64,000 bases of DNA from CBDFGQ01 sp965247295. Its GTDB lineage: Bacteria > Chloroflexota > Dehalococcoidia > Lucifugimonadales > JAGWBF01. Location of the stretch: assembly GCA_965247295.1 (NCBI GenBank), contig CBDFGQ010000004.1:124001-188000 (forward strand), given 5' to 3'. Made by a program: the position numbers and the translations under genes. This document shows positions 34,492-44,312 of this stretch, in pieces. Positions within the stretch are counted from its first letter, which is position 1. Every line of letters begins with the position of its first letter. The notes beneath the pieces were generated by a model that saw only the letters and a program-made list of their open reading frames with translations, was not told where the DNA came from and did not search any database.

Positions 34492-35406
34492 TCACATGGG
34501 GGCCGTTACGTACCTTTCGCCGGTGTCGGCCATTATGGTCACCACGGTCTTGCCCTCTCCAAGGCGCCTTGCGGTGGCCAGGGAGGCGACGACGTTGGCC
34601 CCGGAGGAGATGCCTACCAGCAGGCCCTCCTCCCTGGCCAGGCGAAGGGACATCTGGGTGGCCTCATCGTCAGCGACCGGTACGATTTCGTCGATGATCG
34701 CCCGGTCGAGTAGGGGCGGTACGAAATCGGACCCTATTCCAGGTATGGCGTGCGGTCCGGCCACGCCCCGGCCCAGCATCTGAGAGGAGGCTGGCTCCAC
34801 GGCTATGATAAGTACCTCCGGGTTCTCCTCCTTTAACCGCTCACCTACACCCGTAACCGTCCCCCCTGTGCCCACTCCCGCCACGAAGGCATCCACCTTA
34901 CTGCCCGTAACCTGGAGAATCTCCTCGGCGGTGTTCTCCCTGTGGGCCCGGATCACGGCGGGATTGCGAAACAAGTCCAGGTAAACACAGTCCGAGTGAG
35001 ACTCTTCCATGGCCTTGGCACTCTGATAGGCGTTCTCCATTCCCGAGTGTGCCGGCGTTAAGCGGACTTCAACTCCGTAGCGGCTCAGGAGCCTACGGCG
35101 TTCGCTGGGAGCGTTTTCGGGCATGAAGATGACCAGCTTATAGCCCCTGGCGGCGGCAACCATAGCCAGCGCCACGCCCGTATTCCCGCTGGTCGCCTCT
35201 ACGATTGTAAAGCCGGGCCGCAGTGTTCCCCGCGCTTCCGCATCCTCCACCATAGCCAGAGCTATCCGGTCCTTTACGCTGCCTCCGGGATTGAGGCTTT
35301 CCATCTTGGCCAGGATCTGGGCATATCCGCTCTCCACCACCCTTCGCAACCTAACCAGGGGGGTGTTCCCCACCAGCTCCAGTGCACTGCCCGCCACCCG
35401 CTCCAT
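34492..35406 (-). CDS. cysK: Cysteine synthase (O-acetylserine sulfhydrylase)
   Basis: 304 residues from the ATG at 35406 with GAGG upstream; the open frame extends further but upstream residues are not CysK-like. It makes cysteine from O-acetylserine and sulfide. PLP lysine K45 in P-G-G-S-V-K-D-R, substrate loop T-S-G-N-T-G near residue 70, and phosphate-binding G-T-G-G-T-V-T-G near 175. Length fits CysK/CysM; no CBS domain. Upstream gap 35407-35691 shows nothing I can support. Confidence 0.9.
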   Translation of the reverse strand: MERVAGSALELVGNTPLVRLRRVVESGYAQILAKMESLNPGGSVKDRIALAMVEDAEARGTLRPGFTIVEATSGNTGVALAMVAAARGYKLVIFMPENAPSERRRLLSRYGVEVRLTPAHSGMENAYQSAKAMEESHSDCVYLDLFRNPAVIRAHRENTAEEILQVTGSKVDAFVAGVGTGGTVTGVGERLKEENPEVLIIAVEPASSQMLGRGVAGPHAIPGIGSDFVPPLLDRAIIDEIVPVADDEATQMSLRLAREEGLLVGISSGANVVASLATARRLGEGKTVVTIMADTGERYVTAPM

Positions 35407-35691
35407 CAAACCTCGCCCTCCCGCGGCACGCTCAGGACAGTCATTGTGGCACAGTGCCGGGGGGCCGTCAAGGTTGGGGGATGAAGGGGGAGGACGCCAG
35501 GGCCGGAGGACGCCACCCGGGACTGTGACCGGGCACGTGCGAGCACAAACGGCTCGGAAGAACCATGCGTTTTCCCTTGAATTTAAGTCCTCAGGGCCTA
35601 TACTGTTCCAGTGGGTGAAAGTATAGTCCATTGAACTCCCCCGTTCCCAACGCAACCAAAGGCCAGTACTACGCCCGATGGAGGTAGGCTG

Positions 35692-36327
35692 TTGAAGCTC
35701 CTGGGACAGGGAATGGGCCTCCACGCAGGGATACGTAGGAGAACTGCCCTGTGGCCAATCCTGGCTGCGCTCTGCGTCACCCTCCTGTTGCTCGTCTCGT
35801 GCCGCGGTGAAGACCCGACTGGGACTCCCTTTCCTACTGTGGAGCCAACCGTCGCTCCCACGATCTTCATCGCACCCACGCCGACCTCCACACCATCCCC
35901 CACCTTTACGCCCATTCCCCCGACCCCTACGCCCAGCCCTACCCCATCTCCCACCCCGACACAGGTGCCTACACCCACATTAACCCCTACCCCCACGCCA
36001 GTTCCGCCGACTCCCACACCCACTCTGGCGCCGACCCCTACTCCGGCTCCCACTCCAATTCCCCAGTCTCTGGAGCTTTCCCTCCAGGTCACTTCGCCAG
36101 AGGACAATGTAGTCGTTAAATCTGCCCAATTGGACGTCATGGGGACGACATCTCCAGACGCCACGGTAAGCGTCAATGGCCAACTGGCTACGGTGGACCC
36201 CTCAGGAGAATTCGGTACGGCGGCGCCCCTGCATCTTCTGGAGGGTCCGAATCTCATCGAGGTGATTGCCAGCGACCTGAACGGCGACGTGCGGGCCGTG
36301 GTTTTGACTGTGATATTCATACCATGA
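35692..36327 (+). CDS. Pro/Thr-linker lipoprotein with a C-terminal Ig-like domain
   Basis: 211 residues from a TTG behind GGAGG. Lipobox L-L-V-S-C (Cys37) after a long signal region, then about 80 residues of P-T-P-T-P-type linker, then a beta domain with V-T-S-P-E-D-N-V-V-V and G-T-T-S-P-D-A-T-V-S-V-N-G, typical of glucodextranase-B-like Ig modules. It is likely anchored in the membrane with the beta module held away from the surface. It overlaps the start region of the next gene by ATGA, but the better start of that gene is 63 bases later. Confidence 0.75.
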   Translation: MKLLGQGMGLHAGIRRRTALWPILAALCVTLLLLVSCRGEDPTGTPFPTVEPTVAPTIFIAPTPTSTPSPTFTPIPPTPTPSPTPSPTPTQVPTPTLTPTPTPVPPTPTPTLAPTPTPAPTPIPQSLELSLQVTSPEDNVVVKSAQLDVMGTTSPDATVSVNGQLATVDPSGEFGTAAPLHLLEGPNLIEVIASDLNGDVRAVVLTVIFIP

Positions 36328-36389
36328 ATGGGAGACACCCAGTCCTGGTGTTCCCACGTACAGGCCGATTATTAAGACCGAGGAACGCG

Positions 36390-38418
36390 ATGGTTAAAGG
36401 TTATATCGGAGTGTCCCTGCCGGTAGCGATCCTCTTTATGCTATTTGTCGCGGCGGCGGGCTCGCCCGTCCTGGCTCAGGAGAAGGTGGAGGGGGTATTC
36501 GGCTCCGTTGCCAGAGTCGCATCCCCCTCTCCCGGTCTAACGGTCATAACCCTGAAAACCATCCGGAAAGGCTTCCAGGATGTGGAGTCGGCCGAGGCCA
36601 CGGCCGTGCGTATCCCAGGGAGGGAGCGGGGTTCCGCCGTCGACATAGCGGTAGGGGACTTTCTGGCGGTCATGGGCACCCCGATAACCAGCAACTCCCT
36701 GTCGGCCATCAGCATACTGGTGAAGCCGGAATCCCCTGTAGTCCACGCCCACGTGACCGGATCGGTGGTAGGCCGCGCAGAGGACCGGCTCAGCCTGATG
36801 GACAGGGATGGCAACGTAATAACCGCCGACCCATTGTTGGGTGACAGGCGGGTAAACCCGGGCCAGATCGTGACCGCAGTTGTTCGACAGGACCTCAAGG
36901 CTGGAAGCCTGTCAATTCTCGCCGTCGAGGCGGCCGAGGCGAAGGCTGACCGTTTGGCCCGCGCCGTGCAGAGGGCCTTAGAGCTGGGTGCAACCGACAA
37001 CCTTGAGAATCTCAAGGGACGTGTTCGGCCCAATGCCACCGGCCATCTGACCACCCTGCAGGAGATCCTGAACCGAGTGGACCCCAACATTGAGTTCCTT
37101 TTTAGCGACGCCATAGAGAGCGCACTGAAGGGGTACACTGAGGTCATGGCTAACTTAGGCCTCGGAGCGCCCACGGTCAGGGTGTCCGGTCGCATCGAGA
37201 GTATTGATCGCCCCAGGGGCCTTGTCGTAGTCTCTCCTCAGGAGGGGCCACTGGTGCAACTGAAGGTAGTGGCCGGGACCGCCCTCCGGCGCTTCGGCCA
37301 GAATATCACGCTAGAAAACCTGGAGCTTGCCCAGCGGGTAAAAGCTACGTACGACCCTGGCAAGGGGGATGCGCGTACGATCGACGTCGTATTTCTCCCG
37401 CTGGCGAAGAACCTGGTGGGTAGTCTGCTGGCTCAGGCAAGGTCGGGGGAGCTAACGGGCACCCTCGATGAGGCATCGTCGGTGAGGTTGAACCTCTTTG
37501 AGGAGGTGGACCCCGAGGACGGCAGGCCGCCACCGTGGCGATAAGGCTTGCATCGGGTCAGATAGTTACCTTGAAGACCAATGAGGCAACCAGGATACAG
37601 GTCCGAGAGGAACCGGCGGGATTGTCGCAGCTGGTACAGGGAGACGGCGTGAAGGTCCGGTACAATATCGCCACCATGCTGGCCTTGAGCATAGACACCT
37701 TCGACGAGGGCCAGAACTATGTGTCGGGTGTGGTAAGCAGCGTCATCCCCAAGATCAGGCCGGGCATTAGGATACCCGGAACCGCGGAGGATGGTAACGT
37801 CTCTATCACGACTCCCGAGGGAGAGGCCCTTATCCTTAACATTACCGGGGCAGCGTCATCGTGCGGGAGGGGCTTCGGAGGAATATCGGCGCCGTAACTC
37901 TGGGGGCCCTGGTAAGGCCCACCTCTCGATACAACCCCCAGACTCGCGAGGTCCAGCGTCTGGTACTGCTTGATCCGGGACTCAAAGGGACGGTACAGGG
38001 CAGGTTCACTACCGCCAGCGGAAGGAACTACGTGACCTTGGCTACGGACGAGCTGGACCTGCTCACGGTTCTGGTACCGGGAAAGGCGGAGTTCGACGCC
38101 CTGGCAGTGGGCCAAGGGGTGGTGTCGGGCCTGCTCAACCCCCTCAACCAGGAGGCGACCCAGCTGGTGGTCCGGCCGCCCAGGAGCATCCGGGCACGGG
38201 GAGTCATATCCGAGCTGGACCGGGACAAGGGAATCCTGACCCTGACGCCTCCCAAGGGGGAGCCCGTCGTCATCCTTGTACCGAACAAACCCGGGATAAT
38301 TACGGTGAACGGCGCGCCCAAGTCCATAGAAGACCTGGACGTGGGAGACGAGGTCCGGTTTGCCTTTTACGTACCCGAGACTAAGGTGGCTGTCAGGATA
38401 ATCGCAGCCGCCAAGTAG
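36390..38418 (+). pseudogene. Secreted beta-domain repeat protein broken by two frameshifts
   Basis: From the ATG at 36390 (GAGG upstream) a signal peptide ending L-A-Q starts a protein of repeated 60-70-residue beta modules of the type G-x-I-x-x-I-D-x-x-x-G-x-L-x-V ... L-x-V-G-D-x-V, resembling DUF5666 modules. The frame closes at 37542, but the same protein continues in frame 2 (about 37502-37897) and then frame 1 (about 37840-38418). Both junctions need a -1 shift; the second lies at a GGGG run (37846-37849) where one more G would restore reading. Either two real frameshifts or two sequence errors. Confidence 0.7.
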
Positions 38419-38497
38419 CGCCGTTACCGCGTTCTCATCTGCCGCGTGAGTACCATCGCTGCCAGCACGTGCCCCGCTGGGCTATAATGGGCAAAGT

Positions 38498-40354
38498 ATG
38501 GGAATGCTCTTGCGACTGGCGGGTCACACGCTGCACTATAAACGGCAGCTGGCCCTGGTCTATATATGCCTGGTAAGTGCCACACTCCTTTCCCTGGCCA
38601 TCCCCTGGATAATCCGCGTGACCATAGATACGGCCCTGGAGGGCGGGAGTTCCGCTGACCTGGTGTGGTTGGCCCTGCTGGTCCTGGGCATCAGCCTGGC
38701 GAGGGGGGGCTTCGCCTACGGGCAGCACTACTTAGCTGAGTACCTTTCCCAGCATGTAGCCTTCGAGCTCCGACATACATTCCTGGCCCGCCTACAGTCC
38801 CTTAGCTTCGCCTTCCATGACCGGCAGAGGACCGGCGACCTGATGTCCCGGGCTACGGCCGATGTGGAAAGCATACGCTGGTTCGTAAGCTTCGGTCTCA
38901 TCTATTCTATTCAGATCATCGTCCTGGTAGGAGGAGCGTCGACCCTGCTGCTGCTCACCGACTGGGACCTCGCCCTGGCCGGACTGGCGGCGGTCCCCAT
39001 CGCGGCCTATATAGCCATCAGGATGAGCCCGAGATTCAGGAGCCTATGGAGGGAGGTCCAGGCGGAGACGGGCCGTATGACCACGGTCCTTCAGGAGAAC
39101 CTGTCCGGCATGCGGGTAGTCAAGACCTTTGGAGCAGAGGAGTACGAGAAGACCAAATTCGGAGAGGCCGCCCGCGATGTGTCTGAGAGGACCTTCACGG
39201 TAAACCGCCTGCACGCCGCCAACTCCTCCTTCCTCAATCTCCTGTTCGCCTTTGCCACGGTGCTGGTCATCTGGTACGGGGGGCGGCAGATCATTGACGC
39301 CAACCTGACGGCAGGAGAGCTCACCCAGTTCATTCTGTATCTTGGCCTCCTGGCATTTCCAATCCGCATGGCCGGCTGGGTAGTAAACATCTTTTCAAGG
39401 GCCGTTTCGGCGGGGGAACGTATCTTTCAGGTCATAGATGCCCGCTCGCCGGTGGAGGAGAGGGGAGGAGCGGTGGGCCTGGCTGGGATACGAGGAGAAG
39501 TAGGATTCGAGGAGGTGTCATTTAGCTATGCGCCTCCCTCCTCCACTGTTGGTGGAGAGCCAGGGGAGGGGGAGCTTCAACCCCAGGCCGGCCTTCTCCC
39601 ATCCGAGGGGAACGGGATTCATGCTCCCGTCGCGGCCCTTCGCCACGTCAACTTGAAGGTCCACCCCGGCCAGAAGGTGGCCCTCCTGGGCGCGCCGGGG
39701 AGTGGCAAGAGCACCCTGGTAAGCCTCATTCCCCGCTTTTACGACGTCACCCATGGGAGGCTAACCGTGGACGGCGTGGACGTGCGGGACATGTCCCTGG
39801 ACTCGCTGAGACGTAACGTCGGTATCGTATTTCAGGACGTGTTCCTCTTCATGGCCACCGCCCGTGAGAACATCGCCTATGGGGTCCCTGACGCTCCCAT
39901 GGAAAGGATTGAAGAAGCGGCCCGCGCCGCCGATGTCCACAACTTCATTATGGGCCTGCCCCTGCAGTACGACACAAAAGTGGGAGAGCGGGGTGTCACC
40001 CTCTCGGGAGGCCAGAGGCAGCGTCTGGCCATCGCCCGCACCCTGTTGCTGGACCCGCCGATCCTGATCCTGGACGACTCCACCTCTAGCGTGGATGCGG
40101 AGACGGAGGTCCATATCCAGAGGGCACTGGACGAGTTAGTGAGGGGCCGGACTACCTTCATAATCGCCCACAGGATGAGCAGCGTCAGGAGGGCGGATGT
40201 GATCCTGGTCTTGAAGGATGGGGAGATAGTGGAAAAAGGCACCCACCTGGAGCTAATGTCCAGGGACGGACCGTACAAGGGAATTTACCAGGTACAGCTT
40301 CTCGGATATGGTGAGGTGCCGGCACCACCGGTGGCCGACGACGGCGCCGGGTAG
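38498..40354 (+). CDS. ABC exporter half-transporter, degenerate-site subunit
   Basis: 618 residues: six-helix membrane domain (1-310) and NBD (about 345-600). Walker A is G-A-P-G-S-G-K-S-T and the signature is canonical L-S-G-G-Q-R-Q, but Walker B reads L-I-L-D-D, with Asp replacing the catalytic Glu. The next gene has a normal Walker B Glu and a changed signature. This reciprocal pattern marks heterodimeric exporters of the TM287/288 type, with one degenerate ATP site. A Gly/Glu-rich insert of about 35 residues precedes the NBD. Substrate unknown; lipids or drugs are usual. Confidence 0.85.
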   Translation: MGMLLRLAGHTLHYKRQLALVYICLVSATLLSLAIPWIIRVTIDTALEGGSSADLVWLALLVLGISLARGGFAYGQHYLAEYLSQHVAFELRHTFLARLQSLSFAFHDRQRTGDLMSRATADVESIRWFVSFGLIYSIQIIVLVGGASTLLLLTDWDLALAGLAAVPIAAYIAIRMSPRFRSLWREVQAETGRMTTVLQENLSGMRVVKTFGAEEYEKTKFGEAARDVSERTFTVNRLHAANSSFLNLLFAFATVLVIWYGGRQIIDANLTAGELTQFILYLGLLAFPIRMAGWVVNIFSRAVSAGERIFQVIDARSPVEERGGAVGLAGIRGEVGFEEVSFSYAPPSSTVGGEPGEGELQPQAGLLPSEGNGIHAPVAALRHVNLKVHPGQKVALLGAPGSGKSTLVSLIPRFYDVTHGRLTVDGVDVRDMSLDSLRRNVGIVFQDVFLFMATARENIAYGVPDAPMERIEEAARAADVHNFIMGLPLQYDTKVGERGVTLSGGQRQRLAIARTLLLDPPILILDDSTSSVDAETEVHIQRALDELVRGRTTFIIAHRMSSVRRADVILVLKDGEIVEKGTHLELMSRDGPYKGIYQVQLLGYGEVPAPPVADDGAG

Positions 40355-40385
40355 AGAACGCTGCGGGAGAGTGGCTGGTACTAAG

Positions 40386-42233
40386 ATGAGGTTCCACGGA
40401 AGGATGAGGGCCATGGCCGCCGATGACGAGCGGTTGGGCAGCGTGTACGACCACAGGGTCGTGGTGCGTCTGCTGCACTACGTGGGACCCTACAAGCTGC
40501 TGGCCGTGGTCTCCCTCCTGGCCACGTTGGTGTACTCCGCAGCCATAGTTGCCAACCCGTGGCTGATCCAGAGGGCGGTGGACAGCGTAGTCCCCGTCAC
40601 ATCCCAGAGTACCTCGGCCCTGACCACGGCGGCCATACTGCTGGTGGTGAACGCCCTGGTGGGTTACGGGGCCAACTATCTGCACCTGATCACCCTGTCC
40701 AGGATGGGACAGAACCTGCTTTTTGATCTGCGAACGGCGACTTTCAATCATCTGCAACGCCTGTCCATCTCCTTCTTCGACAGCACCGAAGTGGGTAACA
40801 CGATGTCCCGCGTGCAGAATGACGTTCAGCAGCTCCAGGAGTTTCTGGCCATCTTCGTCCTGATGCTGGGAGACCTGGTGGTCGTCGTCGGCATCGTGAT
40901 AGCGATGTTTCTCATGGATTGGCAGCTCGCGCTAATAACCCTGTCGGCCATCCCCTTGCTATTCATCATGGCGATAGTTTGGCAGCGCTACGCCTGGCGC
41001 TCCTTCATGAGGGTCCGGCGGGTCATGGCCTCGGTGAACGGTGCCCTCCAGGAGAACATATCCGGCGTGAGGGTCATCCAGAGCCTGGGACGCCAGGGCC
41101 AAAACCTGCGCGAGTTCGACGATCTAAACTCCCGCTACCTGGACTCCAGTCTCCGGGCCAGCCGCCTCTCCTCTGCCCTCAATCCGACCGTTGAGATCCT
41201 GAACGCCGCCACCACGGGTCTGGTAATTATCTTTGGCGGGATGATGGTGCTTGATGGGGAGATGGCCGTCGGCGTTCTCGTCGCCTTCGTCCTGTATATC
41301 CAGCGGTTCTTCGACCCCATCCGAGGCGTGACCATGCAGTACGGCCAGCTACAGAGGGCCATGACCTCCGGGCAGCACATCTTTGAGATACTGGACACGG
41401 AGCCTCGGATCGTGGACTCGCCCGGGGCGGTTCCCCTCCCAGAGTTGATGGGAGATGTGCGGCTGGAAAACGTGAGCTTTGCCTACACACCCCAGCTACC
41501 CGCCCTGCCCCGGGGCTCTGGTGACGAGACTGGAGCCGAGCCGGCCGGAGACCGTAGGGTGCTGGTGGACATCGATCTCCACATCAGGCCGGGCGAGAAG
41601 GTGGCCCTGGTGGGTCCCACGGGCGCGGGCAAGACCACCTTGGTGTCACTCCTGTCCAGGCTCCATGACGTCACCAATGGCCGGATCACGATGGATGGCT
41701 ACGACCTGAGAGATGTGGTTAGGAGCTCCCTGAACCGCCAGGTAAGCGTGGTGCCCCAGGAGCCTTTCCTCTTCTCCGGCACCGTCAAGGAGAACATCCG
41801 CTACGGCCGGCCCGAGGCAGAGGACCACGATGTCGTGGAGGCGGCACGGGCGATGGGCGCACATGACTTCATCATGCGGCTGGAAAGTGGCTACGATACC
41901 CAGGTTGAGGAGCGTGGAGTAAACTTCAGCGCGGGACAGAGGCAGCTTATCTCCCTGGCCAGGGCGCTGGTGACCAGGCCTCGGATAGTGCTCCTGGACG
42001 AGGCGACCGCCACGGTGGACAGTTATACGGAGCTACATGTCCAGAGGGCCCTGGAGGTAGTACTCGAGGGTCGCACCGCCCTGATCATAGCCCACAGGCT
42101 CTCCACCGTCCGCGGTGTCGACCGCATAGTGGTGATGGACCAGGGCCGGATCGTTGAGGAGGGAAGCCACCGGGAGCTCTTGGCGGTGGGCGGCCTCTAC
42201 GCCCGGCTGTACGCTATGAACACGGCCCTCTGA
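40386..42233 (+). CDS. ABC exporter half-transporter, catalytic-site subunit
   Basis: 615 residues from the ATG at 40386; ATGs at 40404 and 40413 are alternatives, and an earlier frame overlaps the previous gene. Six-helix membrane domain, then an NBD with Walker A G-P-T-G-A-G-K-T-T and Walker B I-V-L-L-D-E-A-T-A (normal Glu), but signature F-S-A-G-Q-R-Q instead of L-S-G-G-Q. It complements the degenerate partner encoded 31 bp upstream. The pair probably forms one heterodimer. Confidence 0.85.
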   Translation: MRFHGRMRAMAADDERLGSVYDHRVVVRLLHYVGPYKLLAVVSLLATLVYSAAIVANPWLIQRAVDSVVPVTSQSTSALTTAAILLVVNALVGYGANYLHLITLSRMGQNLLFDLRTATFNHLQRLSISFFDSTEVGNTMSRVQNDVQQLQEFLAIFVLMLGDLVVVVGIVIAMFLMDWQLALITLSAIPLLFIMAIVWQRYAWRSFMRVRRVMASVNGALQENISGVRVIQSLGRQGQNLREFDDLNSRYLDSSLRASRLSSALNPTVEILNAATTGLVIIFGGMMVLDGEMAVGVLVAFVLYIQRFFDPIRGVTMQYGQLQRAMTSGQHIFEILDTEPRIVDSPGAVPLPELMGDVRLENVSFAYTPQLPALPRGSGDETGAEPAGDRRVLVDIDLHIRPGEKVALVGPTGAGKTTLVSLLSRLHDVTNGRITMDGYDLRDVVRSSLNRQVSVVPQEPFLFSGTVKENIRYGRPEAEDHDVVEAARAMGAHDFIMRLESGYDTQVEERGVNFSAGQRQLISLARALVTRPRIVLLDEATATVDSYTELHVQRALEVVLEGRTALIIAHRLSTVRGVDRIVVMDQGRIVEEGSHRELLAVGGLYARLYAMNTAL

Positions 42234-42306
42234 TCGGCCGAGACATCGTAGACTGCAAAAGTCAGGTCCCGTACCTAGCTTATGAACCGTAATGAGAGGT
42301 CATACC

Positions 42307-42335
42307 TTGGCTGGTTGTCTTTTCGGTTGTAATAT
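42307..42335 (+). promoter_or_regulatory. Promoter of the VapBC-type operon
   Basis: TTGGCT (42307-42312), 17-bp spacer, TAATAT (42330-42335), 33 bp before the antitoxin start. Toxin-antitoxin operons are usually repressed by binding of the complex near this site. Confidence 0.6.
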
Positions 42336-42368
42336 GGTGCCGGACTGGAACCGGCAACGGAGCGGTCG

Positions 42369-42599
42369 ATGGCAAACTTGTCGATAAAAAATATTCCCGA
42401 GGAAGTATTAATACGGCTGCGGGTCCGGGCGAAGGGACATCACCGGTCGCTTCATGAGGAGATCCTGGCTATCTTGGAGGATGCGGTGCGGCTCCGGCGC
42501 CTGACCAAAGAGGAGGCCTACCTGCAGGTTAAGGAGCTGGGCGTCAAAACTGGCCCCGAGTCGGCGGCCATGGTCCGAGAGGACCGGGATGGTCGGTAA
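42369..42599 (+). CDS. FitA/VapB-like ribbon-helix-helix antitoxin
   Basis: 76 residues. The N-terminus A-N-L-S-I-K-N-I-P-E-E-V-L-I-R-L-R-V-R-A, then H-H-R-S-L-H-E-E-I, is the FitA-like ribbon-helix-helix module that binds operator DNA as a dimer. The C-terminal tail should bind and block the PIN toxin encoded next. Overlaps the toxin start by 11 bases, typical of coupled antitoxin-toxin pairs. Confidence 0.85.
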   Translation: MANLSIKNIPEEVLIRLRVRAKGHHRSLHEEILAILEDAVRLRRLTKEEAYLQVKELGVKTGPESAAMVREDRDGR

Positions 42600-42969
42600 A
42601 GTCGCCGACGCCTCCACCCTGGGCGCTGTTGTCTTCGGCGAGCCTCGCTCCGACGAAGCCCTGACCCTGCTCGATAGTGCAGACCTTTACGAGCCTGCCC
42701 TCCTACGTTATGAGCTCGCGAGTATCGCTCGCAAGAAGATCGTAAGGTACCCGGAGCAGCAGCATCTTCTCCTGCGGGCCCTAGAGATGGCGCTGGCCTT
42801 GGACATGACTTGGGTAGAGGTGGACTATCCCCAGGTGGTAGCACTGGCGCTGGAGACCGGTCTTACGACCTACGACGCGAGTTACCTGTATGTGGCTAGG
42901 GCCCTCGGCCTAGATCTGGTCACCTTTGACGAACGACTACAGTCGGCCCGGGGGGATTTACCTGGCTAA
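42589..42969 (+). CDS. PIN-domain ribonuclease toxin (VapC-like)
   Basis: 126 residues. Predicted metal-dependent RNase. Acidic residues of the PIN site are visible: D7 in V-A-D-A-S, the Glu in Y-E-L-A-S near 42, D in T-T-Y-D-A-S-Y-L near 98, and D in T-F-D-E-R-L near 116. Length and layout match VapC. Encoded immediately after a ribbon-helix-helix antitoxin, so the pair is a type II toxin-antitoxin module. Confidence 0.85.
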   Translation: MVGKVADASTLGAVVFGEPRSDEALTLLDSADLYEPALLRYELASIARKKIVRYPEQQHLLLRALEMALALDMTWVEVDYPQVVALALETGLTTYDASYLYVARALGLDLVTFDERLQSARGDLPG

Positions 42970-43155
42970 CGATGTGGGAACTCCCTCGCCAGCCGGGCAA
43001 AGCGCCTAGCTGCCTATACACCGAGGACGCCTATCCCGCTTTTGACTTCTGCGCATCGCCTTGCTATAGTGTTCCCCGTTGATTCCCCATGGCTCGGCCC
43101 CCTTCAGGCCCGTCGTTTGCGCCTGCTGGGCTCGGGCCTCAGTGAGGGTAGTGAC

Positions 43156-43662
43156 GTGAGTTGGGCCGAATGCCTGGTCCAGTGCCTGAAAGACTCGGAC
43201 ATATCCCTGGTTGCCTATGTTCCCGACATCAGTATTGACCAGGCTACTCGCTTGATGACCGACGATCCCAGCTTTCACCTGGTCTCCGCTACCAGAGAAG
43301 AGGAAGCCATAGGAATAGCAGTGGGGGCCTATGCCGTGGGCCGCAAATCAGCCGTGTTCATGCAGTCGAGCGGCTTCGGCAACTGCCTCAACGCCATCGG
43401 CAGCCTGTGCATCCCCTACCGCGTGCCCATACCGCTGTTCATCAACCTGCGGGGAGAGCTGGGCGAGTTTAACATCGGCCAGGTAGCCATGGGACGGGCT
43501 ACCAGGCCCATCCTGGACGTCCTGGGCCTGCCCCATTACACCCTGACGGAAGAGAGGGACATGGACAGGGTCGTCAAAGGGGCAATACAGCTCTGCTACG
43601 CCAGCCGTGAGCCGGTGGCCGTTTGTCTAACACCCCAGCTCCATAGAGGCAAGATTGCATAG
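43156..43662 (+). CDS. TPP-dependent decarboxylase, alpha (ComD-like) subunit
   Basis: 168 residues from a GTG at 43156 with GAGG 8 bases upstream; a TTG at 43042 would add a non-conserved stretch. The pyrimidine-binding half of a TPP enzyme: catalytic Glu in S-A-T-R-E-E-E-A-I-G-I-A-V-G-A-Y, then S-S-G-F-G-N-C-L-N-A-I-G and R-G-E-L-G-E-F-N. The split into alpha and beta subunits and this motif match sulfopyruvate decarboxylase ComDE. Phosphonopyruvate decarboxylase and other 3-substituted pyruvates are alternatives. Confidence 0.75.
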   Translation: MSWAECLVQCLKDSDISLVAYVPDISIDQATRLMTDDPSFHLVSATREEEAIGIAVGAYAVGRKSAVFMQSSGFGNCLNAIGSLCIPYRVPIPLFINLRGELGEFNIGQVAMGRATRPILDVLGLPHYTLTEERDMDRVVKGAIQLCYASREPVAVCLTPQLHRGKIA

Positions 43663-44230
43663 GCTGGATGGCATCAGCCTGGTGCTGAAGCACATTGGGG
43701 ACGGCGCCGTAGTCAGTAACCTGGGCCCCACCTCCGACGAGCTGTGGCACGCGGGCCACCGGCCCAGAAACTTCTACACCTGCGGCTCCATGGGCCTCTG
43801 CTCATCCATCGCCCTGGGCATGGCCCTCTCGACCCGGGAGAAGGTAGTTTCCCTTGATGGGGACGGCTCGCTGCTGATGAACATGGGCACCATTGCCAGC
43901 ATAGGCAGGGAAAAGCCGCCCAACCTGATCGTGGTGGTGTGGGACAACGAGGAGTGGGGCCAAACCGGACACCAGCCCAGCCATACGGCCCTGGGCACCG
44001 ACCTGGAGGCCGTCGCCCGGGCGTGCGGCATCTCCAAGGCGGAAACCGTGTCGGACCAGGAGGAGCTGGAGGCCGCCCTTCTCAACGCATTTCGGTCCGA
44101 TGGTCCCTGGTTTATCGTGGCCAAGATAGAGGAGACGGACTACCTTCCCGTTGCCCCCATCGAGCCGGAGATGACCCTTTACCGGTTCCGGGAAACCTTC
44201 GTCGGCCCTGCCCGTCCCCAGGCGCACTAG
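43655..44230 (+). CDS. TPP-dependent decarboxylase, beta (ComE-like) subunit
   Basis: 191 residues from a TTG that overlaps the alpha subunit stop, with AGAGG upstream, so coupled. The pyrophosphate half: G-S-M-G-L-C-S-S-I-A-L-G-M-A, the TPP-Mg motif G-D-G-S-L-L-M-N-M-G near residues 69-78, and N-E-E-W-G-Q-T-G-H-Q further on. With the alpha subunit it would turn sulfopyruvate into sulfoacetaldehyde. In bacteria lacking methanogenesis such enzymes serve sulfonate metabolism. Confidence 0.75.
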   Translation: MHRLDGISLVLKHIGDGAVVSNLGPTSDELWHAGHRPRNFYTCGSMGLCSSIALGMALSTREKVVSLDGDGSLLMNMGTIASIGREKPPNLIVVVWDNEEWGQTGHQPSHTALGTDLEAVARACGISKAETVSDQEELEAALLNAFRSDGPWFIVAKIEETDYLPVAPIEPEMTLYRFRETFVGPARPQAH

Positions 44231-44312
44231 GGATCTACCGTCCTCGCCTTCGCAGGGCCGTCGTCCACTCCCATCCCTTCGATGGGCTCAGGGCAGGCCC
44301 GGCCTTCCACCA

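Noticed and set aside
36390..38418. Programmed frameshifting to explain the split secreted protein
   Set aside because: Neither junction has a canonical slippery heptamer, and two shifts in one gene would be exceptional.
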